A stretch of DNA of 64,000 nucleotides from the NCBI GenBank assembly GCA_009741485.1, contig CM019236.1, positions 59,004,855-59,068,854 of the forward strand. The letters are read 5' to 3'. This document shows positions 48,290 through 59,664 of the stretch, one piece after another. The notes beneath the pieces were generated by a model. The model was given only the letters and a program-made list of their open reading frames with translations. It had not been told where the DNA came from and made no database searches. Source of the stretch: Malurus cyaneus samueli. Lineage: Eukaryota > Chordata > Aves > Passeriformes > Maluridae. Numbering within the stretch: the first letter of the stretch is position 1; the number at the start of each line of letters is the position of its first letter. The position numbers and the translations under genes are program-made.

Positions 48290-50843
48290 GCAAGCTTTAA
48301 TATCCAAAAAATCAATCCATTACACACATCGAAAACTGCGGGAAGTGCACACACAGACGTGAAACTTCCCACTCTTATCCCCTTCAGAACCAATTTCAGA
48401 ACATATTAAAAAAAATACAGGACATTTTACATTTCTTGAACTCCATATAAAGAAGTTTTACAATGAAGATTATGCAGCATTTTATTTTACACCTGTTAGA
48501 TCCAAAATAAACAGTTTTAGCTGACAAACACCTTGAGCATTTCCCCTACATATAAAACTGAATAAAACAATAATCAAATTCTATAATACACAATTATCCT
48601 TGTGCATTACAGTACAAGTGGAGAATTCTAAAAACTCATAAATAGGACTGCAAGTAAAACACTACAAACAACTCATTCACAAGCTTATTTTGCTTCCAAC
48701 TCCTAATGTGACTGTTGCAATTGAAAAGCAGAATGCTGTGGAAAAAACCAGCGTTTTCTAGATCAGAAATGAAAGCATATCACCATCTAAAACCATATGT
48801 AAAAACATGTTCAGAGAACATACAATAAATGGCACCTGCGACAACATGGAGCAGCAAGAAGAACCACCAGAACACAGGGTATTGACACTCAACCAGAAAT
48901 AAGTTCCAATGCTTATTTTTGAAGAACAGAACACCACATTTCAAGTTACAGAGTCTGTAAGGGGCAGCAATTGATTAATATGAGACAGATACTCTCACTA
49001 CTGAGCATCAGTTTAACATTCATCTAACCTCTCTCATTTCAAGAAGCTTGAAAATCAAGTCAATTATTAATCATATTCTAAGGGAAGAAAAGCAGATCGA
49101 AAGCAAGGAATCACAAATTTCCTCAAAAAGTAAATTATACAACACCGAAATTAAAGCACATGGCTTTTTATTTTTAGGTGTGCAAGGATTTTTAGTTAGT
49201 TGAATAGCAGTGTTTTATCTTTAAACATCTCCCTTGGAACAGGGTAGAACTTCAACAGTTCAAACACTTTTATTAATTTAGAGTCAACTAGTAAAAGAAA
49301 ACTAGTTTAAGCCAACGTTTAAACTAGTTTAAGCCAATGTTTAAACTAGTTTAAGCCAACATGCAGAGATGTGCTCTCTAACAGTGTTAAAAATATACTA
49401 AAAAAAAGTTTGTTCTCCCTCCTTGGAGATTTTCAATTTAGGAATAAAGGCACAAATTTCTGGCCTTGACTGGAAAAATCTAGAAGCCAGTAACAGATCT
49501 ATTAAAGAGATGTGATTAGGATATCCCCATGAAAAATGGGCCAAATAATAATCAGAATTAAACAAGTTATTGACCAGTGCCCTCATAGTCAAATATGAAA
49601 AAGATTTTCGGTCCTCATCATAATGGTTTTAAACGTATTTTTGAAAATGCATCAAAATTGCACTTAAGGTAATCAATATATTAAGAAAACAAAATGCCTA
49701 ACATGACACCTCCTTTCAGACTAGTGATCTTTGTTAATTAAGGCTTTTCTCATGTAAATAACTTCAAAGTGACATGAGATTTAGCCTCTTACATAGTATC
49801 ATGACTTCTAGATTAAATATTCACCTAAGCCCCAGCTGTTAGGAAAAACGCCACATTACTACGACGAACTAAGAAGTCACAAGGGTGTCTGAAGTTACAA
49901 GGAAATCATCTACCATTTGGTCTGCATATCCTGGCTCAGGTGGAGGTGATTAGGTTATAGCACAAATTTACATGAAGCTTCACTGCTCTGACAGATATTT
50001 TTATGATGTACTACCTACACATGGCGTGGATAACTCAGCTATGTTTATCAACTTTAAAATTTTTGGCTTAAGCAGTAAGAAGATGATCCAAAATCAGTGT
50101 ATTTCAAGAAGGCAAAGCATCTAACACATTTCCGTTCCAACACCAACATCAATCAAGGCTGGTGTTTTCCTGAACTGTGGTTAACATAATGCTTTTCTGT
50201 GACATTCTGCTTTTTTTTTCATTCAGTATTCTGCTTCCACATTATTTTGCCTATAGGTTCTGCTTTTAATTGTACTCTTAACAGTGGTACAAAGATTTTG
50301 TATAATAACCTACTTCAGTTCCACAGAAAATGCTCTAGCAGTTCCTATTTCATCTGTCAAGTATAATTTTATCACTCCCCAACCATTTCAGACTTCATAA
50401 TTTAAGTATACATTTACAAATACTTCTCTAAAAGTGACACAGCTAGTACAGTAAGCACCTCCATGCATTCCTAATATGAGAAAGCAGTAAAAAAAGCACT
50501 ATAAATCTGAAAAATGAGGCATCATTAGCAGAGAACTAGCCTAGTTATGGCAAACATTACATTCTGATCTCAAGAAAATGCTTTTGCTTATATTATTAAC
50601 GCATTCCAAAGCACAAAGACAGTGTATGTGAACACTTCATCTTTCACAAGTATATTATGAATATGCCTGACATAGTATGTCTGAATAGCAATAGAGTTAT
50701 TAAGAAAATAGACGCTATCTATATCCTCTTAGGAACAGGAAGGCACCACTGATTTGAGGTTGTGTCCATACATAACCAGATCATTTTCTTCTCTTTTCTA
50801 GCTTTCAAGCCAACACTAGGTTCTCATTAACCTTCTCAGATCA
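48290..50843 (-). other. CARNMT1: Probable CARNMT1 3' UTR
   Basis: This AT-rich stretch follows the CARNMT1 stop and has no recognisable repeat or exon. Candidate poly(A) signals on the minus strand are AATAAA at 48486-48481 and ATTAAA at 48301-48296, giving a UTR of about 2.4-2.55 kb. The stretch ends abruptly at the minisatellite. A three-unit 22-bp tandem repeat lies inside at 49299-49360. The extent is inferred. Confidence 0.5.
49299..49360. repeat. 22-bp tandem repeat, about three units
   Basis: Units starting at 49299, 49321 and 49343, each beginning AAACTAGTTTAAGCCAA and differing at one base (ACG versus ATG). The unit contains the palindrome AAACTAGTTT. It lies in the presumed CARNMT1 3' UTR. 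Confidence 0.93.
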
Positions 50844-50948
50844 CTACTGTTCTGGTTTTCTTACCACGAACAACACGCATTCGTAGTAGTATTTCATCAT
50901 GGAGAGTTCATTCACAGTGTAAGTTGACAGTACAGATTCTTTCTCCAC
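50844..50948 (-). CDS. CARNMT1: CARNMT1 terminal coding exon
   Basis: A 105-base in-frame exon encoding [34 protein letters not shown] and TAG at 50846-50844. It matches the mammalian C-terminus ([33 protein letters not shown]). The acceptor is a T-rich tract plus AG at 50950-50949. Confidence 0.95.
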   Translation of the reverse strand: MEKESVLSTYTVNELSMMKYYYECVLFVVRKPEQ

Positions 50949-53900
50949 CTAAAAACAAAGCAGCAGTTTTCAAGACACTGTACAGAATACACTGTACAGA
51001 AACTATTACAAGAAAATGCTATGTAGTTTTTAGACTGTAAGGTCCATTTATACACTTCGTAAAAAATGAGAAAAGCAGGTGATTTGTAAGATACGTAACA
51101 CCGCTAGAAGTTATTAGTATATGCCATTACATTGAATGAAATTTATGGTGGTTCAAAAGCAGTTTGTCTGATCATAACAATACTGCTTGTTGCCAACTAC
51201 AGCATCTTCTTACCTCTATATGAAATCCATATTGCAGGATAACATTTTTTATATCCTCATAGCTTAGTTCTATAGAAAGTTCATTTCCAAGTTTCAAAAT
51301 GGTAAAGGAGAGGACCTAAGAGTATAAAGATACAACAAAAAACGCTATCAAAAAGACAAAATATAGGTTAAAAATCAAAAGCACATACTGAAAAGTACAA
51401 CAAATGCTGACTTCCAGATTCATATATTTAAAAATATGGAAGGTTCCCTGCCTAGGACAGGAGGGTTGGAACTAGATTATCATTAAGATCTCTTCCAAGC
51501 CAAACCATTCTATGATTCTACAATATTTGAATATTATTTTTCAGAATCTATGCAAAATAAAAACTAATTACTTTAGCTCTTATTCAACAATTGGTGACAT
51601 TTCCTACCGGATTTTGTTTCCTGTATCTTAAAACTTCTTCAATCCAGCATCGCTGCTGTCTCTATTGCTCAGAATACAAAAGTCTGCTCAGGAGCTCTGC
51701 TAGCAGTCTGACTGGCTAGGAGTGGGACAGTGACCAATGGACCACTGACCAACCAGTTTTTACCACACAAAATGTTTAATGCCTGCGTTTTGTGTAAAAT
51801 TCCTTCACCATGAAAGACATCAATCAAATCTCATTCCCAAAATTTCTGCTCAGAATCAAAATACCAATTAGACATTGGAAGAAAAAAAAAAATACAAAGC
51901 AAGTATCTATTTCCAAGTCCTATTTTCTTAGAAAAAAATAACAAAAAAAAACCACAGAACATTACATTGATCAAAAAACTAATGTTTGATGCATGAATGC
52001 AAAATCTGCCACTGGCAGAATTTACTTGCCCATTTAAAAATAACACGGTGTTGACCTGATTGTAACTAACAAACATCTGAATCTATTTTGAATATTTCTG
52101 AAATAATTTCCCAGCCCTATATTTTTCTAGCTGTACAGTTTTCTGCACGGACACTATTCATCCACACTTTTCAAGTCTACTATCAAAAACAAGTCAAAAA
52201 GAGAGGTTGGTCACACTTGCCTACATTTATCCATATTCCTCCAGGCTTTAGTATTTTCCATATAGTATCAATATAATCAATAACATTATGTGCTGTATCT
52301 ATGAAAAAGCAAGTTGCTACACAGTCCCACGTATCTGCATAAAAAGAGCAAAGTATACAAAGGTTAGTTTCAATGCTTTTAACCCTGTAAAAGTTCATCA
52401 CAAACCCTGGTATTTATTAATACCCTCAGAATTACCTTCAACTAGAAACAGATTGAAGGCTCCTAATTTTGCCTGCAAGCAAAGTGTTTTGGTTTATATG
52501 GTAATTCTGGGTTCATTTGACCTGTATATACAGGTGTATATGTACACATACACACTCTGAAATAACGTATTACACATACTTATTACACATTCACTTAATA
52601 AAATTGCTCCTGACAGAAAATTAAATATATTATATAATGTAAAATGTAAATGCTGTAACTCATTTTATATAAATAAAGCCCCAAGTGTGCTACTACTCAC
52701 CTGTCATATGAATTTCTTCATGACAACTGTTAAAAATGCAACTGCAAAAATCCCGTGATTTTAGGCCTCCCTAGTTACTATCTAGAACAACAAGTCTGTA
52801 CAGTAAAGTGTATTTTCACAAGTCACTCAGCTTTAAAGCATTTTAGTCAGTATTTGAGTATCTCCCTAGCAGTTTTTTACTAGTCAATTCAACAAGCAGG
52901 AACTTTTTAAGTGCCTTTCAAAGCATGAGTCTCCCTGTTTTTCTCTAAACAGGTATTCTTCAAATAGCAAAGTTCTGTAAATAAAAATTGAAAGTCTTGA
53001 TTTATGCCAGTCTGTGATGTTCTAATGTTAAAGACAGAATTTTCAGAAAATTAAGCCGCTGTAGGGAAGGTCCTACAGAGGGTAGGAAGGGTAGGAACAG
53101 ATCCTGCAAGATCTGTTACACAAGGTGTCCATATTTTCTATAACTACAAAAAAAAGGAAATTTGGAGTAAGAAACAGACCTATTGATCTGCATTTTATTA
53201 TGCAGCTAGAGAAATATTCTAAGAGAATCTTGTTATAGTTAGTTCTGAATACTTGTAGATACACTTCCACTTTCTTTATAATCGGTCCCAAATGCTCTGA
53301 AGGTATGTAAAGTCACATGGATAACACCTAAAAGTTTGCATTTACTCACTGCACTCAGAATAAATTTCTTGAAAATCCCCTGCTGTCATAGAGAAGTTTG
53401 AACCAGAAGGAAGACTGTGAGGATCAACATCTGGGAAATAAATTGGTCGTATCTGATCAGCAGATCTTCTGTTATTGCTAAATTGATGAATCCAGGGATA
53501 AAGCTTACATGAGTTAATCTCAGAGCATCTGCAAAACACAAAATCAGCAAAATTTGTTTCAAATAATTGCTTATCTATCATCCAGACATTTGTAAGAGTC
53601 AAAGTTCTTGTAACTGCACCACATCTGCCTAATAAGTTAATCTAGTTCACATTAGACTGCCCATTTCCATGATTTTATTAGACATTTGTTTTTATTCTAG
53701 ACCTTCCTATCTTTTCTGAACCATAATCATAGGAAGTTTTGAAGAGCAGCAAAATAAAAGCATTTCTTGGATGCCAACTGAAAAGATGCTTTACAAATTT
53801 AGAAAACAAATAAATGCCACTTTGCAAAGCACAGCTGTTTCCATGTTGCAAAGTGTACTGGAAGTCATTTTAACTTTGTAACATCTGCACCATTGCAATC

Positions 53901-56900
53901 ATGCTAAGTAAAGACGTCTTTGTAAAATAGGATCTGGGCTGACATGAGTAATGTGATAAACCGCAGCATGTACGTATAGCAAGAAGTTTCCCATCATTCT
54001 GTAAAGTTAAGTTTTTAACTAAAAAATGAAAACATTTTCTTTCAAAAGCAAAATCATCAAGCACTTCATCAATTGCAAGCAATCTATCTGGTTACAGAAA
54101 GTGCACTCTTTTGGCTGGTGGTTAGAATATATTTGTGATACTCTTTGGAATAACATTTTTTACCTTCTTTATGTCATATTTCCATTTATCAGTTAAAAAA
54201 ATACGGCAAAATCAACTTGCACTTGAGCAGCAGTATCAAGTACAACAGCACTGGACAACTTTCTTCATACATGAATAAGTATGGTTAAAAAAAGTAAACC
54301 CAAAACCGAACAACAGAAGAGCCCCTAACCATTACAACAGCAATAAAAAAAAACTACTAGAAAGGAGTTCATGTTCACAGAGACTTTGAAACAGTTCCTA
54401 TTCAACAGAAAATGGCAACGCCTTTTCATATAGAAGCTTGAAAACCTCCATTTCCAGTATCAACTATTTTTACTTCAAAACCAAGCGTTCTTAGTCCTTG
54501 GCAATTCCATTCTTACAACAAAAAATGGGCAATATACATTACATTATAAAAATCTAACATCTTTAAGTATGACACCCTTTATTATTTTCCATGGGGGCAG
54601 GGTATTTACTGTTCCATTCAGCTGAAAAGACAGTTTTGGAAAAAAAGGGCACGTCATATATCACTTCTGACTACTTGTTCAGAGATAAAATACAACTTGA
54701 CTGTTTTCATCCTAAGGAATTCAGGGGCATGCAACAAACATAACTAGTAGTCTTCTCCAAGTGTTAAGGTTTATCTAAAATGAGATTATTTCCAGAAAGT
54801 AGAGAAGAAAAATACACTGCATAAGAACCTTATGCACACAAGGGAAAGCAGCCTTGGAGCCTTCAGCTTAACTACACTAGGATCACCTTATTCTTAGATT
54901 AAATAGAGTTTCCTCAACAGAATAACAAACTCTAAATAATTTCAAATATTTACTGTGACCACAGGTACACCCTGACACATGCTCTACATACCATACCTTG
55001 CAACTTAATCCACTCTAGAAAAAGTTTACAATTTCAGAGATACAACAGTTTTAAAATGCGTGAAAATCAGCAAATACCATTTTGCACACAGAAATATTAA
55101 GCCAGTGTTACACGTGTAGGAGCCTACCGCAGCAATGCACGACATTCAAAAGAGTACTTTGCCCTCCTAAAAAGAAACCACCATCAGAGAAAGAGGGAAA
55201 AGCTGTAAGCTTTAAAACTGTAAGCACATGTGAGCAAAATCCTCATGCTTTTGTCAACTAAAAACAAGTAAAAACTAAATTGAGACTATACTTAAAAACT
55301 AATTGGCTAATTTCTTTTTTCTGACCACTTTTCTTTAGGTATTTTCTTCAGCTGGTATTGATTGCTGTTTCTTCCAGTTTCAGAAAACCAAACATGCATT
55401 TCAGAAAACTAACTGTGAACAGCCTGGCAGAAGGAAAGCTTGGACTTCAACTGACTGCTGCTCAGTCATGCTAGCAGTATTCCGTCCATGCTAACAAGTG
55501 AATATAGCTGGTAACAGTTGAGGTTGTACACAACCTCAATTTTACTGTCCAAAATCTCCTACCGTGAGCAAGTTTATCACATATACACCTCTTTGTTGAA
55601 TATCCTACATAAACAGGAAACACTACATAAGCATTAGATGCCAAAAATTATTACTACCATTAGCAAAGTATGAATCTTTAGCATAATTTCTCACATAGGC
55701 CAAAAGACTTATTTAAGGAAGCATGTCATCAGAGGGTAGGGGTGAAGTTAACTAACCTCTGTGACAGCTGACCAGTGCTTCCAAAGATGGGAAATGAATA
55801 CTTTCACGTTGCTTTGAAGTTCCAAAGCATGAGAGGAATGTGGCTTCCTTTTAGTAGCTCTAAGGCATAAGTCAGATCAATTGTAATATACAATTTCACC
55901 ACCAAATGAGTCACTTGCGAATAATGCAGGAAAAAAAGAACAAATGAAAACGTCTATTAGCTTCACATTGACCACTATTGCTATAGGCAGATATATAGCA
56001 GCCATCATCAAGTGTTTTTCCCCTTGTTTTTGAACAGAAAGCTGAAAGACATGCAAGATCATCACAGTGCTCTGTGGATAATCAGTCTTATATAAACAGG
56101 TCTTCAGAACATTATGCTAATACAGAAAAAAACCCAAGAGTTTAGGGGTTTTCAGCAAAGGTGTATCATTCCAGACTGATGAATGAGCTGTCAAATTCTG
56201 CTTCTGAACTTGGCACTAACTCCACCCAAACGAACAAAACACCTCCCGAACCTCTTTCAATACTTGCCCACCAGTAGCCTTCCCAAATGCTTTCTTAAAT
56301 AAACAGTTGCATTTGCTGCCTTTTTTCCTCTCTGATTACATAATTTTGAAACCAGTAATTTCTAATGCAGCAGCAGAATATGAGACACAGAAATGTCACT
56401 TTAAGTAAAGCCTGTAATGTGAAATTTACTACATTTAAACTTATTGTCTAAGCACAATTGTGGAACTATTAACTCTTTATTCTAGCCACTGGCTCAGTAC
56501 ACTTCAATACTGCTTTTCTTGTCAAGACAGTGCCTAAAATGTTAGCATAGAATGTAATGTTTTTTTAAACAGGTTTCTTCAGTTAAAAATCACCACTACT
56601 AAATACTGTGCATGTATTTACTAGCCCATATTCGCGTAACGTAAGGAGTGTTATTTACTAGAGTGAACCAAATCATAAACCTAATCAAAATTATATCAAA
56701 AGTCTGTAGTAATTTAGAAATTTTAATCTCATTACTTCTGTAATTTTATGACTCAGATCCAGTATTTCATTCCCATTTATCCCTAAGACTTGTTTTTGTG
56801 AAGGCATTTAAAAAAGTGTGTCCTGTATTACAACTTACAAATCCTTTCTTGTAAGACTTCTCCCTTTTTAAACTTCCCCATTTATAATTTTACCTCTCTA

Positions 56901-57076
56901 GGTTTTATTCAGCAAGTAAAACATAAGCTATATACCTGTTGAGTACAAAGTTAGAAGAAAAGAGCATAAAGAGGCTCCATTTTCCATTCCTGGCAAGCAT
57001 AACGAGCATAGCTATTTCCCACGCCAATCTACCTAGCCCAGCACCAGGTACCAGGATATTAACTTTGGAGAAATCC
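50844..57076 (-). CDS. CARNMT1: CARNMT1 carnosine N-methyltransferase, last five coding exons
   Basis: CARNMT1 uses S-adenosylmethionine to methylate the imidazole of carnosine, giving anserine, and also methylates protein histidines; it belongs to the N2227-like methyltransferase family. The exons at 57076-56936, 53528-53350, 52334-52221, 51315-51214 and 50948-50844 encode the catalytic half. Recognisable parts are the SAM motif [67 protein letters not shown], and [20 protein letters not shown]. Two exons carry indels: a compensating pair in the first, and a net two-base loss in the fourth. One intron has a GC donor. The upstream exons (family start with EREHFWKIINAFRYYG) were not found up to 64000 and are presumably outside. 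Confidence 0.95.
51214..51315 (-). CDS. CARNMT1: CARNMT1 exon with two-base loss
   Basis: The exon opens (G)PLLYHFE and, after 51294-51285, resumes in another frame as [20 protein letters not shown] and FHIE. It is 102 bases long where 104 are expected. The bases GAAACTTGGAAATG match GAAAACTTGGGAAATG with one A and one G dropped, which would give ENLGNE, close to the mammalian ENLANE. Acceptor CTTAG, donor GTAAGA, phase 0 at the end. Read literally, the frame hits TGA within a few codons. Confidence 0.92.
51448..51530 (+). mobile_element. CR1 LINE extreme 3' end
   Basis: Contains CAGGAGGGTTGGAACTAGAT, then AAGATCTCTTCCAAGCC and CATTCTATGATTCTAC, the CR1 3' terminus with its ATTCTATGATT motif. 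Short 5'-truncated copy in the CARNMT1 intron, antisense to the gene. Confidence 0.9.
52221..52334 (-). CDS. CARNMT1: CARNMT1 exon ending at a GC donor
   Basis: A 114-base in-frame exon encoding (N)[19 protein letters not shown] and [18 protein letters not shown](G), the post-motif strand and helix of the methyltransferase fold. The acceptor is TATGCAG. The only position that joins the next exon as [11 protein letters not shown] is G/GCAAGT at 52221/52220, the typical context of a GC-AG intron. Confidence 0.94.
53350..53528 (-). CDS. CARNMT1: CARNMT1 exon, substrate-side region
   Basis: A 179-base in-frame exon encoding [40 protein letters not shown] and [19 protein letters not shown]. It is nearly identical to the mammalian protein. 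Acceptor TTTTGCAG, donor GTGAGT, ending in phase 1. The high conservation argues that the gene has been under selection until recently. Confidence 0.96.
53529..56935 (-). other. CARNMT1: CARNMT1 intron
   Basis: About 3.4 kb between two recognised exons, AT-rich, no repeat or exon recognised inside. The other intron stretches (50949-51213, 51316-52220, 52335-53349) hold only the CR1 end at 51448-51530. Confidence 0.8.
56936..57076 (-). CDS. CARNMT1: CARNMT1 exon with SAM-binding motif (local frame scramble)
   Basis: A 141-base exon: (W)[20 protein letters not shown], then IAML, then a non-matching VMLARNGK where the family has GYACQGNE, then [14 protein letters not shown](R). The total length equals the family length exactly, so the mismatch is a -1 and +1 pair: CTCGGT has become CTCGT, and one extra base lies in the A-rich stretch before TGG. 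Acceptor TTGCAG, donor GTATAT. The glycine-rich SAM loop itself is untouched. Confidence 0.93.
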
Positions 57077-59619
57077 CTGCAACAGAACAAAAATAATAGT
57101 TAAGTCTTTATCTGATATCCCTTTACACAACTTAGAGGTGCAGCCAAACATTTTTCCCACCATATACTTAGATATTGTATTATACTTCCTGTATGACTTC
57201 ACGTTTAAATGGAAATTGAGCCTGTTCTGATCAGACTGGTTAACAGTACAGCGAAAATAATTCATAGAAGTTACTCAAAAGAACATATATAACCTTCATT
57301 CAGAATACAGAGTATAATTACTATAAACAATTTGTTTTCCTTAAAACTTCTACAGTTATCAAGCCAGACAGTTTTCAAGTGAATTGAAGAATATTATCAT
57401 CATATAGCACAGTGTATTTTTCTTTGAGTCCCAGTGATAATCAGGAAGCACTCCAGACATATTTTTTGTTACCTTGCAAAGAAAAAAACCCATATATTTT
57501 GAAAAGAGAAACACAAAACATAAAATCTCCATAATCTGATGAACAATTCAGAATGTAAAAATCTTAGAGTAGTGACTTACAGCAATGGTGGGTTCTACTT
57601 ATACTGCTCACTGGTTTCCCTGAAGTACTTTAAGTGACACATTTTCTAGATCAAGTACATTACAGCTCTCTAACTCTTACCTATAACTAGGCATCAAGTT
57701 GAAGACAAGCAGAAAACATCCAGCCATTCATTTGTTGAAATACTTAGAAAAATATCTCCCAAGTGCAGCAACACATAGACCTAAGAATTTCAAAACTGGC
57801 ACCTCTTTGAGGCAGGATAGACATACTCTAACCATCAGACTTCCACCAGTATGCAATCAAACCTCCACTCACACAACAGAAACCATTTCCATGCCAAACA
57901 GAAAAGATACTTGATGAAAGAAATAATTTTTCAGTTTTTATCATAAACAAGACTTCAAGAGATCATGATTTCATCATACACCAAAGAAGTATGAATACCC
58001 ATACATCTCTCCATATAGTTTTGCATATTACCTTCAGAGACAAAAACATACATCTATCAGTTTATATGCAACTACATGAAAGAGGCTGCAGTCTGCAGTT
58101 CCATAGAATAGACACCAAAACACAGAACCTCTGATTATTAAAAAATTCAGAATGTCAAAAAGGGTTCAAAAGTTAGGATACTGCACAAGCATGAAGATGA
58201 TCAAAGGAGTTACATAAATCCTAAAAGCTGCACATTTCTGAATGTTATTACACAAAACCAAAAGGAAGTATTATTCTCTTCTAAAGGCCATACAATCTAA
58301 CAAAGCAGTTTTAACAGTACTTTTGAGTTTTTATTTGATCACCTAGTTAGTGAAATATCCCGAATGGAAAATCATTCCATTTGTTTCCATTCCATTGTAT
58401 GCCCAGGCTCTTTTTCTGACTTAACAAGCTGGAAATCAAGACTTTGCTATTATTTAAGAGCACTACTGTGAAGAAATGGATCTCATTACCTCTCTTCTAC
58501 AAGGGAAGCCAGAAGAAAGCTAGCCGCAAAGTCATACTGAAAAAAAAAATTAAAAGGAGAAAACTACTTGCTCAATATGAAATTTTTGAAAATAGGGAAC
58601 CAGAAGAAGGTAGAAGAAAATCTGCTTTCTGGTAGAAGACAGAAAACCTTCTATCTTACAGCTTTTTCTATTAAAAATGGTACACCATTATTCCAAATGT
58701 ATTTCCTAATCTATTTCTCATTTCCTTAAAATTTCACTTTATTTACAAACTATTTAGACTACCTCTACAGAAATTTTAGCACCCCCTTGTGGACAGTTCT
58801 ATAATAAATAGGTTGATAAGCCATACACCACTTTCAAGATTACAACACACTGAATGAAAGTCTTTTGTTAATGCAACCTAATAATGAGTAGATATGCAGG
58901 TATATTCACGTTTATGAAATGTGCACCTTTAAGCACCCTAAAACACGATAAAAATTCTAACAGTAGAGTGAGTTGATTTTAAATTGTCTGTAGTTATCTT
59001 GCATCTTTTCATTCACAATATAAAGACTTTGTATTTCTAAATGAATTTTCCCAATTCTCTCTTAGCAAATGGTTTCATATCCTCTTTTTCTAATGCAGAC
59101 CTAAGTACATTTTCATTTGCACCTTTTTTAAGAAATTAAAGTCTGTCTGGAAATTTGTCAGCAATTTAACTCATAGCGACACTCTTCGTATCAGTTGCTG
59201 GAGAATGGTCCTGGCCACCAGCTTCATTTCAACAACAGAGCACAGCTAATAAAATACAATATAATCAAATCTCAATCCACTAACATTGACACTAACCTTC
59301 CAAAATTGTTCAAGAGCATCATATTGAATTTATAATCAAGAGAAATTAGGTATGTGGCAAACTTAACTGCATAACAAGAAGTAACTACTGATAGCATCCC
59401 ATTATGAGAAAAATCTTCCTTTTTTTTCCCAAGATTTGAAAAGAATAGTTTGTGACAAAATGTTAATGAATTATGTTGAATTTTGAATCACTATAAAGCT
59501 CTAAGTATCTTTAATTGCCCACTATCTTTAATAGCTTTTTTAACGGCTATAGTCCTTAAGGAGGCAAGAGAAATATGCTTTCTCTGGAGGACACCTGATT
59601 GAAAAAGTTGCAATGGCAA

Positions 59620-59621
<2 letters not shown>

Positions 59622-59661
<40 letters not shown>
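59622..59661. repeat. A40 homopolymer
   Basis: Forty A in a row on the plus strand in the upstream CARNMT1 intron. No retrogene or SINE body was recognised next to it, and bird CR1 elements do not end in poly(A). Confidence 0.97.
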
Positions 59662-59664
<3 letters not shown>

